Assembly: GCA_029287755.1 (NCBI GenBank)
Contig: JARFQM010000015.1
Coordinates: 1-6,077 of the forward strand
Length of the DNA stretch: 6,077 bases
Reading direction: 5' to 3'
Source: Desulfofustis sp.
GTDB taxonomy: Bacteria > Desulfobacterota > Desulfobulbia > Desulfobulbales > Desulfocapsaceae
Below the pieces are notes generated by a model. The model had not been told where the DNA came from and did not search any database. It worked only from the letters and a program-made list of their open reading frames with translations. Position numbers and translations under genes: made by a program. This document shows positions 1 through 5,090 of the stretch, piece after piece (the stretch's first letter is position 1; every line of letters begins with the position of its first letter).

Positions 1-158
1 TTTTTATACAGGGCGAACCAGGTCATTTTACCTTTGGGGCTCACCCGAATACCAAAGGAACCTTCACCGGATTTACGGCCTTGTTCCTAGTACTCCTTTG
101 GCTTGTCTGCTGGTTTGAGGGCATTGATACTTAAATTTGTAAATGGAATCTTTGACAT
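1..158 (-). pseudogene. Tyrosine-recombinase integrase, N-terminus, amber-interrupted
   Basis: Reading leftward from ATG at 158, the translation begins MSKIPFTNLSINALKP and, after an in-frame TAG at 89-87 (codon 24), continues with GEGSFGIRVSPKGKMTWFALYK to the window edge. This is the N-terminal pattern of P4/phage-type tyrosine recombinases (a short 'ravkalkp..k' helix, then a 'G.GiRVsPkGkktw...Y' strand). The family catalyses site-specific integration and excision; its catalytic core would lie outside the window. An AGGTG motif lies about ten bases upstream of the ATG. The TAG falls where many homologues have Trp, so a single TGG-to-TAG change explains it, and frame and similarity persist beyond the stop. 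The gene starts about 180 bases from a tRNA-Pro fragment, the usual placement for an element integrase. Initiation at a later GTG is possible, but I judge the gene inactive. Partial at the window edge. Confidence 0.8.
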
Positions 159-173
159 GGGCACACCTAAAAT

Positions 174-196
174 ATGCAACTTTTATGCAACCTTTT
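174..196. repeat. Tandem direct repeat, possible integrase arm site
   Basis: Two adjacent copies of ATGCAAC(C)TTTT (174-184 and 185-196) differ by one extra C. They lie between the integrase start and the tRNA-Pro attachment fragment. Short direct repeats in that position are where arm-type binding sites of tyrosine recombinases are usually found. The repeat is directly visible; the function is inference. Confidence 0.4.
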
Positions 197-341
197 GCCG
201 TGCGTTCTAACGACAAAAGAAGAACCAATATGTCACAAATTGTACCGCAGGTTTATTTTTAAGTCAATGATTTTATGTTATATTGGATTATATATATAAC
301 ACGGAAGAGAGGTGTTTGTGATATATGTCACAGGATATTAC

Positions 342-391
342 ACTGCCTTGGGAGCAGGAGGTCGCAGGTTCGAAACCTGCCGCCCCGACCA
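342..391 (+). other. tRNA-Pro(TGG) 3' half, integration attachment site
   Basis: The 3' half of a tRNA is complete. It has an anticodon arm with stem 343-346/354-357 and loop CTTGGGA (anticodon TGG at 349-351), the variable region AGGTC, a perfect five-pair T arm GCAGG-TTCGAAA-CCTGC, the 3' acceptor strand CGCCCCG, discriminator A and encoded CCA (389-391). The expected 5' partner CGGGGCG and a D arm are absent upstream, where the sequence is AT-rich, so this cannot be a functional tRNA gene. Integrases that use the 3' end of a tRNA leave exactly such a displaced 3' half at one end of the inserted element. With the integrase gene just to the left and a tRNA-type terminator just to the right, the element should lie to the left. 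Confidence 0.9.
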
Positions 392-399
392 GTAAAATC

Positions 400-439
400 A
401 AGGGTTTTCGGTTTCGGCCGGAAGCCCTTCTTTGCTTTT
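400..439 (+). terminator. Rho-independent terminator of the former tRNA-Pro gene
   Basis: AAGGGTTTTCGG (400-411) pairs with CCGGAAGCCCTT (418-429) across twelve positions, two of them G-T wobbles, around a six-base loop. A T-rich tail CTTTGCTTTT follows. It starts nine bases after the CCA of the tRNA fragment. It is best read as the original terminator of the tRNA gene, now separated from its promoter and 5' half by the integrated element. Confidence 0.8.
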
Positions 440-1101
440 GGGTGCATTGTGGGTGTATCAGATGCATGTGATCTGCAACCATTAACCTGAAATCATAGTC
501 AAATGGTTGGTATCTGGATTGCCTTATTTTTGTCACAATTATCTGAATGGCTTAACCGCTTTTTCTGTATGATCAGCAATCTGTCCACAATAACGATCCC
601 TTATTTTTCTGGCTCAAAACCAGGTTCTCTGACCTATATCTAATCTCTCGGCGGGGGCGAGGCTTTCACTGAAATATGGGGCGTCCGTGGTGAGGGCTCT
701 GTATCAGTCATTCCCGTAGTATTTTTGTTTGAGTGATGAGTCTACGGATAATTTGGTTTCGGTAGGCAAATTTAGGTGGGGTGAGAAGGTCGAACCTGAA
801 GTTGCCTAATGCAGCAATATGTAAATCGTCGATTTTGAATGTAAAAAGCCATCACCTTCGGCTACCTTGAAGACAATTATCTTCGTCATGGCAATGTTAC
901 GTTCAATGCTCAGTCGCAGGAAATAACCTAACAGGAAGAACCTGAAATCAGCTAAAGCCTCGTGAGAGACAAGGATTTATTATCGAATTGTAAAGATTAG
1001 GAAAAATACTAAGCGCAGGTTTGATTTGGCAATCTTTCATCGAGTCTTTACAGTCAATTTTAGCAACCGTTGGGTATTTATTAAGTTACTACCGAACCTA
1101 A
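440..1101. other. Gene-poor AT-rich stretch, no intact gene seen
   Basis: No reading frame here has both a credible start and a family I recognise. Both strands carry short open stretches broken by stops. One leftward stretch between about 985 and 810 is open for roughly 60 codons without a suitable start. The pattern suggests eroded coding DNA next to an integration site, but I could not match it to a transposase or any other family. Confidence 0.5.
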
Positions 1102-1545
1102 CTAAGAAGTTTGATTCAGCAGGTCAACCGCCAGTTTATAAGCCACACCTACGGCCGGGAAACAGACTGTCTGAGGAATGTCAGAATTCATAAACTGAGC
1201 AACTCCCTCCTCCGAACTTAAATCTGCCCCTGTCAATTCACGACAGGAGATAGATCCCATCTCGTTCTCGAAGCGACGGCGAAACTCTTTCACTACTTCT
1301 AAAGTTCGCATTGCCTCTTCCATTGTCTCGCCTCTCTCAGTTAAGAGACTGATAGCCATAACTGCACCAGCAACTGACCCGCAAACAGCACCCGTGTTGC
1401 CGATGCCACCAGCAAAACCGAAAGCTATCCTGGGAATAATTCTTTTATCTACCTCGAAATCAAATTCCTGGCACACGGCCAGCAGGACAGCCTCCGCTCA
1501 AACGCAACCTTCCATTAATATTTCTGTGGCCCTGTTTGTCTCCAT
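1102..1545 (-). CDS. C-GCAxxG-C-C family selenoprotein (Sec at TGA)
   Basis: Probable small redox-active protein of the C-GCAxxG-C-C family (TIGR01909/PF09719); its substrate is unknown. From ATG at 1545 it is 147 residues, matching the family's ~140. The start reads METNRATEILMEGCV, then TGA (1500-1498, residue 16), then AEAVLLAV. Family members normally have G-x-N-C-A-E/Q-x-V-L here, so TGA sits exactly on the first invariant Cys. The other three are present: C55 in GGIGNTGAVCGSVAG, C101 in GSISCREL and C128 in QTVCFP. An additional C14 makes a C-x-U motif. Coding similarity spans both sides of the TGA, a SECIS-like hairpin follows it, and GAGG precedes the ATG, so I read TGA as selenocysteine. 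A GTG at 1476 would give a truncated form lacking the first redox residue and is probably wrong. The gene ends with TAG. It lies 74 bases after an upstream leftward gene and may be co-transcribed with it. Confidence 0.85.
1466..1487 (-). promoter_or_regulatory. Bacterial SECIS-like hairpin after in-frame TGA
   Basis: On the coding strand, starting ten bases after the TGA, the RNA can fold as UCC, a three-base 5' bulge UGC, UGGC, loop CGUGU, GCCA, GGA. An alternative is a simple five-pair CUGGC/GCCAG stem with the same loop. A short apical loop with G near its 5' side about 20 bases past the UGA, and a 5' bulge splitting the stem, resemble the known Escherichia coli fdhF element bound by SelB. 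The fold is visible; its function is inferred. Confidence 0.6.
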
Positions 1546-1619
1546 ATTCACGAACCTCGTTCTTTTTCAAATTAACCCATAGCAGATTTAAACTAGGTAA
1601 CTAGACAGGGAATATGCAT

Positions 1620-1973
1620 TTATTTGATGAACAGTAAGAAGCCAGCCAGCCATGTTAATAACCCGGCAATCACCAAACTGGGTGGCGAAATAAATGATGT
1701 TTTTTCATCTTTAATTGAGGTCTTATTATCTTTGCTCTCTAAAGTATCGACTTTTCTAAATATTACCTTGGGAGTATGTAAAGCACCACTTGTTGAACTG
1801 CCCAAAACACTGGGTAGGAAAATAACTATTGGTATTGCCCCTAAAATAAACAGCGTAATATCTGCTGAGTTGGGATTTTTAATAATGAAATTAGCAATTA
1901 ATAATCCGATAATGATAAGAACAATGGATATAAGTATTCCTTTAGTTGCATACCCAAATAATTTCTGGACCAT
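1620..1973 (-). CDS. Small three-helix membrane protein, unknown function
   Basis: I do not recognise this 117-residue protein. It has two N-terminal hydrophobic helices (about 12-31 and 38-56), a polar, Lys/Ser/Asp-rich loop (about 65-96) and a third helix (about 98-115) ending in FLLFIK. That pattern is typical of an integral membrane protein and makes this strand preferable to the overlapping rightward frame, which only mirrors it. The start is ATG at 1973 with a weak GGTG just upstream. The gene is AT-rich like its surroundings and unlike the operon further right. It precedes the selenoprotein gene by 74 bases on the same strand, with no obvious terminator between them, so the two could be one transcript. 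C-GCAxxG-C-C genes are often near transporter genes, but nothing here shows this protein is a transporter. Confidence 0.55.
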   Translation of the reverse strand: MVQKLFGYATKGILISIVLIIIGLLIANFIIKNPNSADITLFILGAIPIVIFLPSVLGSSTSGALHTPKVIFRKVDTLESKDNKTSIKDEKTSFISPPSLVIAGLLTWLAGFLLFIK

Positions 1974-2107
1974 GTTTCACCAATGTAATATTTTCAGCAT
2001 ATAATATCTGCTAATGTCGCATTTACCTTAGCATGGCCTGCTGCCTAATGACTAGTCAGTATTTCCATTGGTAATTTCAGGCTAACAAAACTTGTCGATG
2101 AAGTTAC

Positions 2108-2197
2108 TTATAGAATAGGATTATCAATAATTGCAATAGATTCTGATGGAGATGGAAGTACCGCTGGAGTGCAACTATTGATAACCCTATTCTATTA
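2108..2197. repeat. 84-bp near-perfect palindromic element flanked by TTA
   Basis: Arms 2111-2135 and 2170-2194 are inverted copies of TAGAATAGGRTTATCAATA followed by RTTGCA, matching at 23 of 25 positions around a 34-base spacer. TTA occurs immediately outside both arms (2108-2110 and 2195-2197), as a short target duplication would. No transposase is encoded inside. The structure resembles a MITE-like miniature element or a very strong cruciform/RNA hairpin. It lacks a T-tract on either side, so a terminator is less likely. Confidence 0.75.
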
Positions 2198-2453
2198 ATC
2201 TTCAACAAGCCTCTCCTGATATGGTGGAGATGCTCTAGAAATACCTAACAATCTATTTTGTCGATGCTTCAGTAGTGCTCCTACACCCCCTTTAGTACCA
2301 TCACCACACACCGTGGCAGTCATAATGGTGACAGAGCTCTCTTTTCTAGCTTGGTGTGAGTTCGTATTCCTACGATAAAGGTGCTCGGGTCTGTATTTTT
2401 TAGACAAGCCTTAAGGAGGTATTTCCTACCACCTCCATCACCAACAACATATT
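2198..2453. other. Intergenic stretch, no convincing gene
   Basis: A leftward 70-codon frame from a TTG (2407) ends at the palindromic element. It has no good ribosome site and no recognisable family, so I do not call it. On the plus strand there is an AAGGAGGT (2413-2420) whose GGAGGT can pair with ACCTCC at 2431-2436, but no gene follows it. Confidence 0.4.
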
Positions 2454-2472
2454 ATGCGTATGCGATATGCAT
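2454..2472. promoter_or_regulatory. Near-palindrome, candidate enhancer-binding-protein site
   Basis: ATGCGTATGCGATATGCAT is a 19-base near-palindrome: seven of eight arm pairs are Watson-Crick and one is G-T, around a GCG centre. Its centre is roughly 115 bases upstream of the start expected from the sigma-54 site. That is the distance at which dimeric sigma-54 activators usually bind. Only one clear copy is seen, so this is tentative. Confidence 0.35.
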
Positions 2473-2553
2473 GAAATGTTGATGCGCTAATTCCTTCCCC
2501 TCACTGAGTTTTTTTTCTGTTTTAATTCCAGCATCTTATCAAAATAAACAATC

Positions 2554-2568
2554 TGGCATGCTCTTTGC
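2554..2568 (+). promoter_or_regulatory. Sigma-54 (RpoN) promoter for the lipid operon
   Basis: TGGCATGCTCTTTGC matches the -24/-12 consensus TGGCACGNNNNTTGC at every defined position except the sixth (T for C). The spacing of the invariant GG and GC is correct. Transcription should begin near 2580, in the direction of the five-gene operon. Sigma-54 promoters need an ATP-driven activator, so the operon is probably induced by a specific signal rather than constitutive. Confidence 0.75.
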
Positions 2569-2601
2569 CAATATGAAGTCAAAGTGAAGCTAAAATAAGC
2601 A

Positions 2602-2698
2602 TCAGCTCCCGTTCGCGCCCGGCGGTACCCAGCTGAGTGTCACCCGACGGATGGGTCGGGTGGCCGCTCGTAAGAGTGAGGTGGCCGGAATAATCCGG
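2602..2698 (+). ncRNA. Structured operon leader, four consecutive hairpins
   Basis: Between the expected start (~2580) and the first gene, the RNA can form four hairpins. H1 is TCAGCT/AGCTGA (2602-2607/2631-2636). H2 is an eight-pair CACCCGAC/GTCGGGTG (2641-2648/2655-2662), extendable by a wobble and one pair. H3 is CGCTC/GAGTG closing a GNRA-type GTAA loop (2665-2678). H4 is CCGGA/TCCGG with loop ATAA (2685-2698). GGCC at 2662-2665 and 2683-2686 gives an alternative long-range pairing that competes with H2 and H4. I do not recognise a known riboswitch, and none of the hairpins has a T-tract. It may be a cis-regulatory RNA or a stabilising leader. Confidence 0.45.
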
Positions 2699-2748
2699 TA
2701 AGCCCTGTATCAAGTTGATTGTACACAAGATCCCACGAGGTGGTCACT

Positions 2749-2943
2749 ATGAATGGAATATATAATGACCAGAATATGGAGCAGAGGTCATTGCCGGTGC
2801 TGGTGTTCGTTCTGGCCCTCTTCCTGGCAACTGGGTTTGTCATTAAAGAGATTTACCTCGAGTATTTCAATTTAGAGCAGATCTGGTCTGATTGCTGCGC
2901 GTGGCTGCACTGGAGGATCATACCGGGATGGCCACCCCACTGA
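2749..2943 (+). CDS. Small single-helix membrane protein, operon leader gene
   Basis: A 64-residue protein from ATG at 2749, chosen because GAGGTGG (2737-2743) lies five bases upstream; a TTG thirty bases earlier has no such site. After a polar N-terminus (MNGIYNDQNMEQRS) one hydrophobic helix spans about residues 15-33. It is followed by an acidic, aromatic tail (EIYLEYFNLEQIW) with two adjacent cysteines (49-50) and a Trp/Pro-rich end. I do not recognise the family. It is the first gene after the sigma-54 promoter and leader, and shares the GC-rich composition of the genes that follow. It could be a small accessory subunit of the membrane enzymes downstream. Position and ribosome site support a real gene; there is no homology evidence. 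Confidence 0.5.
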   Translation: MNGIYNDQNMEQRSLPVLVFVLALFLATGFVIKEIYLEYFNLEQIWSDCCAWLHWRIIPGWPPH

Positions 2944-3002
2944 AAGGTGCCGGGTTGTTGAGCACAGCAGCATCTGCACCATGGAATCCGAGGAAACCAC
3001 CG

Positions 3003-3019
3003 GCAGCGCCTGACGCTGC
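3003..3019 (+). promoter_or_regulatory. Intercistronic hairpin before the EamA-like gene
   Basis: GCAGCG (3003-3008) pairs perfectly with CGCTGC (3014-3019) around loop CCTGA. It lies directly before the ribosome-binding region AGAGGAGCAGGAG (3020-3032) of the next gene. No T-tract follows, so it is not a standard terminator. It may affect translation or mRNA processing between the first gene and the rest. Confidence 0.4.
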
Positions 3020-3034
3020 AGAGGAGCAGGAGAT

Positions 3035-3388
3035 ATGATTACCTCAACCCCAACTTTATCCGTGATCATGTTCCTGAGTGCCGCAGTCCTGGGCGCCCTG
3101 GGATCATACCTCTACAAGTCCGGGGCAGACAGTGCGTCAGGCACCCTGGCCGGCTACCTGTTAAATCCCCGGCTTCTGGCTGGAGTCTGCTGCTATATCG
3201 CGGTCATGATCCTTTTCGTGGCCGCTTACCGCAGGGGGGGCTCCCTGACGGTGCTCTACCCGACGTACGCCTCGACCTTCATCTTTGCGGCTTTCATCGG
3301 CAAGTGGGCGTACGGTACACCAATTACGGCTGTTAACGCGTTCGGCATGGTTCTGTTGACCGCCGGAATGTACCTGATGGGGAGGTGA
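3035..3388 (+). CDS. EamA/SMR-like four-helix membrane protein, possible lipid flippase
   Basis: This 117-residue protein has four hydrophobic helices (about 8-27, 48-65, 71-89 and 98-115). That is the layout of small multidrug resistance and half-size EamA/DMT proteins, including the ArnE/ArnF-type carriers that flip undecaprenyl-linked sugar. Helix one ends in GSYLYKSGA, resembling the 'lfKxG' element of DMT proteins, and helix four runs into NAFGMVLLTAGMYLMGR, the typical 'G..Li..G..l' ending. There is no EmrE-type membrane glutamate in helix one, so proton-coupled drug export of the EmrE kind is unlikely. The start ATG follows AGAGGAG and AGGAG motifs. The next gene begins within a few bases of its stop. 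As it is embedded with phospholipid enzymes, moving their lipid product across the inner membrane is a plausible role; this is inference. Confidence 0.82.
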   Translation: MITSTPTLSVIMFLSAAVLGALGSYLYKSGADSASGTLAGYLLNPRLLAGVCCYIAVMILFVAAYRRGGSLTVLYPTYASTFIFAAFIGKWAYGTPITAVNAFGMVLLTAGMYLMGR

Positions 3389-3393
3389 TTGGA

Positions 3394-4083
3394 GTGATTA
3401 CAGAAACTGAAGCCAGTCCAACCGATCGGAGACCGCTTCGGGCCCGTGATGCAGGATTCTGGATACCGACCGCGCACTTTCTGGTTCGGCGCGGCTTAAC
3501 ACCAAATGCAGTTTCGATTATCGGTCTTGGCGCCGGTATTATCGCAGGCCTGCTGTTTGCCTCCACCAGCTTCTTTGAACCCGGCATCTACCAGCGAATC
3601 ATCTGGCTGCTGGCTGTCGCTGCATTGCTCTTTCGCGGGGCCTGCAACATCCTGGACGGGGTTATGGCAGTGGAAACTGGGATGAGCACCCCAGCCGGCA
3701 TACTGTGGAACGAGGTACCGGACCGGATCTCCGATGGAGCCGCTCTGATAGGTGCGGGGTACGCGTTTGGAGGTGTCCCGGTTCTCGGATGGGGTGCCGC
3801 GCTTGTTGCTGTCCTGGTTTCGTATATCCGGGTTCAGTGCCGTGTGGCGGGGCTTGCCATGGATTTTTCCGGACCCATGGCAAAGCCGATGCGCATGCTC
3901 GTGCTATGCGGGGCCGCTGTCTGGATGGTAGTTGTGCCGCACTCCTGGTATCCCAGATGGGGGCCGGTTGGTGAATGGGGCGTGATGGTGCCGGCCCTGA
4001 TGCTGATTATTGCCGGGGGAGTGATCACCGCTATCCGTCGCACCCATCGAGCAGTCACTATCCTGCAGGAGGGTGAGTCATGA
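3394..4083 (+). CDS. CDP-alcohol phosphatidyltransferase, YnbA-like Asn variant
   Basis: An integral membrane enzyme of the family that transfers a phosphatidyl group from CDP-diacylglycerol to an alcohol. The family signature D-x2-DG-x2-AR-x8-G-x3-D-x3-D aligns with residues 85-110, but with N85 for the first Asp, V93 for Arg and N106 for the third Asp; D88, G89, A92, G102 and D110 remain, and D114 follows. The read-out is NILDGVMAVE ... GILWNEVPDRISD. From memory, E. coli YnbA carries the same N..DG..A.E and NE..D.ISD pattern, so this is a known divergent clade rather than decay. Several hydrophobic helices surround the motif. I chose GTG at 3394, with GGAGG at 3381-3385, over GTG at 3385, which lacks room for a ribosome site; this gives 229 residues. 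It overlaps the next gene by ATGA. The acceptor alcohol is unknown. Confidence 0.92.
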   Translation: MITETEASPTDRRPLRARDAGFWIPTAHFLVRRGLTPNAVSIIGLGAGIIAGLLFASTSFFEPGIYQRIIWLLAVAALLFRGACNILDGVMAVETGMSTPAGILWNEVPDRISDGAALIGAGYAFGGVPVLGWGAALVAVLVSYIRVQCRVAGLAMDFSGPMAKPMRMLVLCGAAVWMVVVPHSWYPRWGPVGEWGVMVPALMLIIAGGVITAIRRTHRAVTILQEGES

Positions 4084-5090
4084 ACATAGATGAACGATTT
4101 CTTGATCCGGCACATGCCTTTGATCACCCCATGACGGTGGCCATTACAACAGGTATTCTGGCGCTGCTGCTCATAGCCCCCATCGTGATCGTCATTTTGA
4201 ACCGCGCCGGCCGACTGTCACCAACGGTGTACGACGAACTGCGCCGGCGCTGTATCACCTGGGTCGTGATCGTTTTTCTGATGTTGACCCCGATCCTGAT
4301 CGGCAAACTGACCGTGGTCCTACTCAGTCTTGCACTGTGCCTGTTGTGTTACTGCGAATATGCGCGCGCCACCGGCCTTTTCAGGGAGCGGATCATAAAC
4401 AATGTGGTGATTATCGGTATTATCCTCATCCACTTTGCGGCCCTTGATAACCACTATCGCCTGTTTGTGGCGGTGTGGCCGGTCACTGCTGCCTTCATCG
4501 TCGCCTCGGCCCTGTTACCCGATCGGCCGGATGGGTACATCCAGCGCGTCGCCCTGGCCGTTTTCGGTTTTTTGATGTTTGGTATCTGGCTGGGCCATTT
4601 TGCCTATTTCGCTAACGAGCCGGACTTCAGGCCCATACTGCTCTGGCTGCTCGTCGGGGTCGAATTGAACGATGTATTCGCCTATCTTGCCGGCCGTTTG
4701 TTTGGCCGCCGGAAATTCTGCCCGAATACCAGCCCGAACAAGACCACGAGTGGTGCAGTTGGCGCCATGATAATTACGACGCTGCTGGTAGCCGTTCTCG
4801 GGCATTTCATATTCCTGGCCCAGCCGATTGACACCGTCGCGCACCTCGTCTCACTCGGACTCATTATCAGCATCGCCGGTCAGTTCGGCGACCTTATGAT
4901 GTCATCCATCAAGCGTGATCTGGGAATCAAGGATATGGGCCGGACGCTGCCGGGGCATGGTGGTCTTCTGGACCGGTTCGACAGCCTTCTGCTGGCAGCC
5001 CCGGCGGTTTTCTACTTTATCAACCATGTGCAAGGGGTGGCCCTGAATGTGCCGGCTCACATCATTACCGGGTCATTGGGGATGCCATGA
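4080..5090 (+). CDS. cdsA: Phosphatidate cytidylyltransferase (CDP-diacylglycerol synthase)
   Basis: Makes CDP-diacylglycerol from phosphatidic acid and CTP in the inner membrane. The CdsA signature is complete at residues 275-301: S276-x-K278-R279, K284-D285, PGHGG (291-295) and D298-R299-x-D301. Upstream, ELNDVFAYLAGRLFGRRKF and SPNKTTSGAVGA (about 195-229) are the usual conserved cytidylyltransferase segments. About eight hydrophobic helices fill the rest; at 336 residues it is a little longer than housekeeping CdsA because of an N-terminal extension. The ATG overlaps the previous stop (ATGA) and is preceded by GGAGG. Because it is coupled to a phosphatidyltransferase and an acyltransferase, it is probably a dedicated second copy, equivalent to E. 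coli YnbB, supplying CDP-diacylglycerol to its neighbour rather than to bulk phospholipid synthesis. Confidence 0.95.
   Translation: MNIDERFLDPAHAFDHPMTVAITTGILALLLIAPIVIVILNRAGRLSPTVYDELRRRCITWVVIVFLMLTPILIGKLTVVLLSLALCLLCYCEYARATGLFRERIINNVVIIGIILIHFAALDNHYRLFVAVWPVTAAFIVASALLPDRPDGYIQRVALAVFGFLMFGIWLGHFAYFANEPDFRPILLWLLVGVELNDVFAYLAGRLFGRRKFCPNTSPNKTTSGAVGAMIITTLLVAVLGHFIFLAQPIDTVAHLVSLGLIISIAGQFGDLMMSSIKRDLGIKDMGRTLPGHGGLLDRFDSLLLAAPAVFYFINHVQGVALNVPAHIITGSLGMP

Noticed and set aside
87..89. In-frame TAG in the integrase read as pyrrolysine
   Set aside because: The position normally holds Trp and differs from TGG by one base. TAG ends the selenoprotein gene in this window, and nothing here suggests pyrrolysine use. 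A nonsense mutation is simpler.
288..536. Leftward frame of 82 codons containing AAGFEPATSC
   Set aside because: This is the familiar false translation of a tRNA 3' end read on the opposite strand; it covers the tRNA-Pro fragment and its terminator.
1624..2004. Rightward 126-codon frame
   Set aside because: It mirrors the leftward gene, which has clear membrane helices and polar loop; the rightward product has no recognisable features.
2195..2407. Leftward 70-codon frame from TTG
   Set aside because: Poor start, no ribosome site, no family recognised, and it ends at the border of the palindromic element.
2602..2700. Group II intron or known riboswitch in the leader
   Set aside because: I looked for domain V (AGC...GNRA...GTT), TPP, cobalamin, c-di-GMP and guanidine consensus elements and found none.
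2640..2843. Leftward 67-codon frame over the operon leader
   Set aside because: It overlaps the structured leader and the first operon gene and is explained by the GC-rich hairpins.
2971..3013. Tiny frame ATGGAATCC to TGA (ten codons) between the first two operon genes
   Set aside because: Too short and with no convincing ribosome site to support as a gene.
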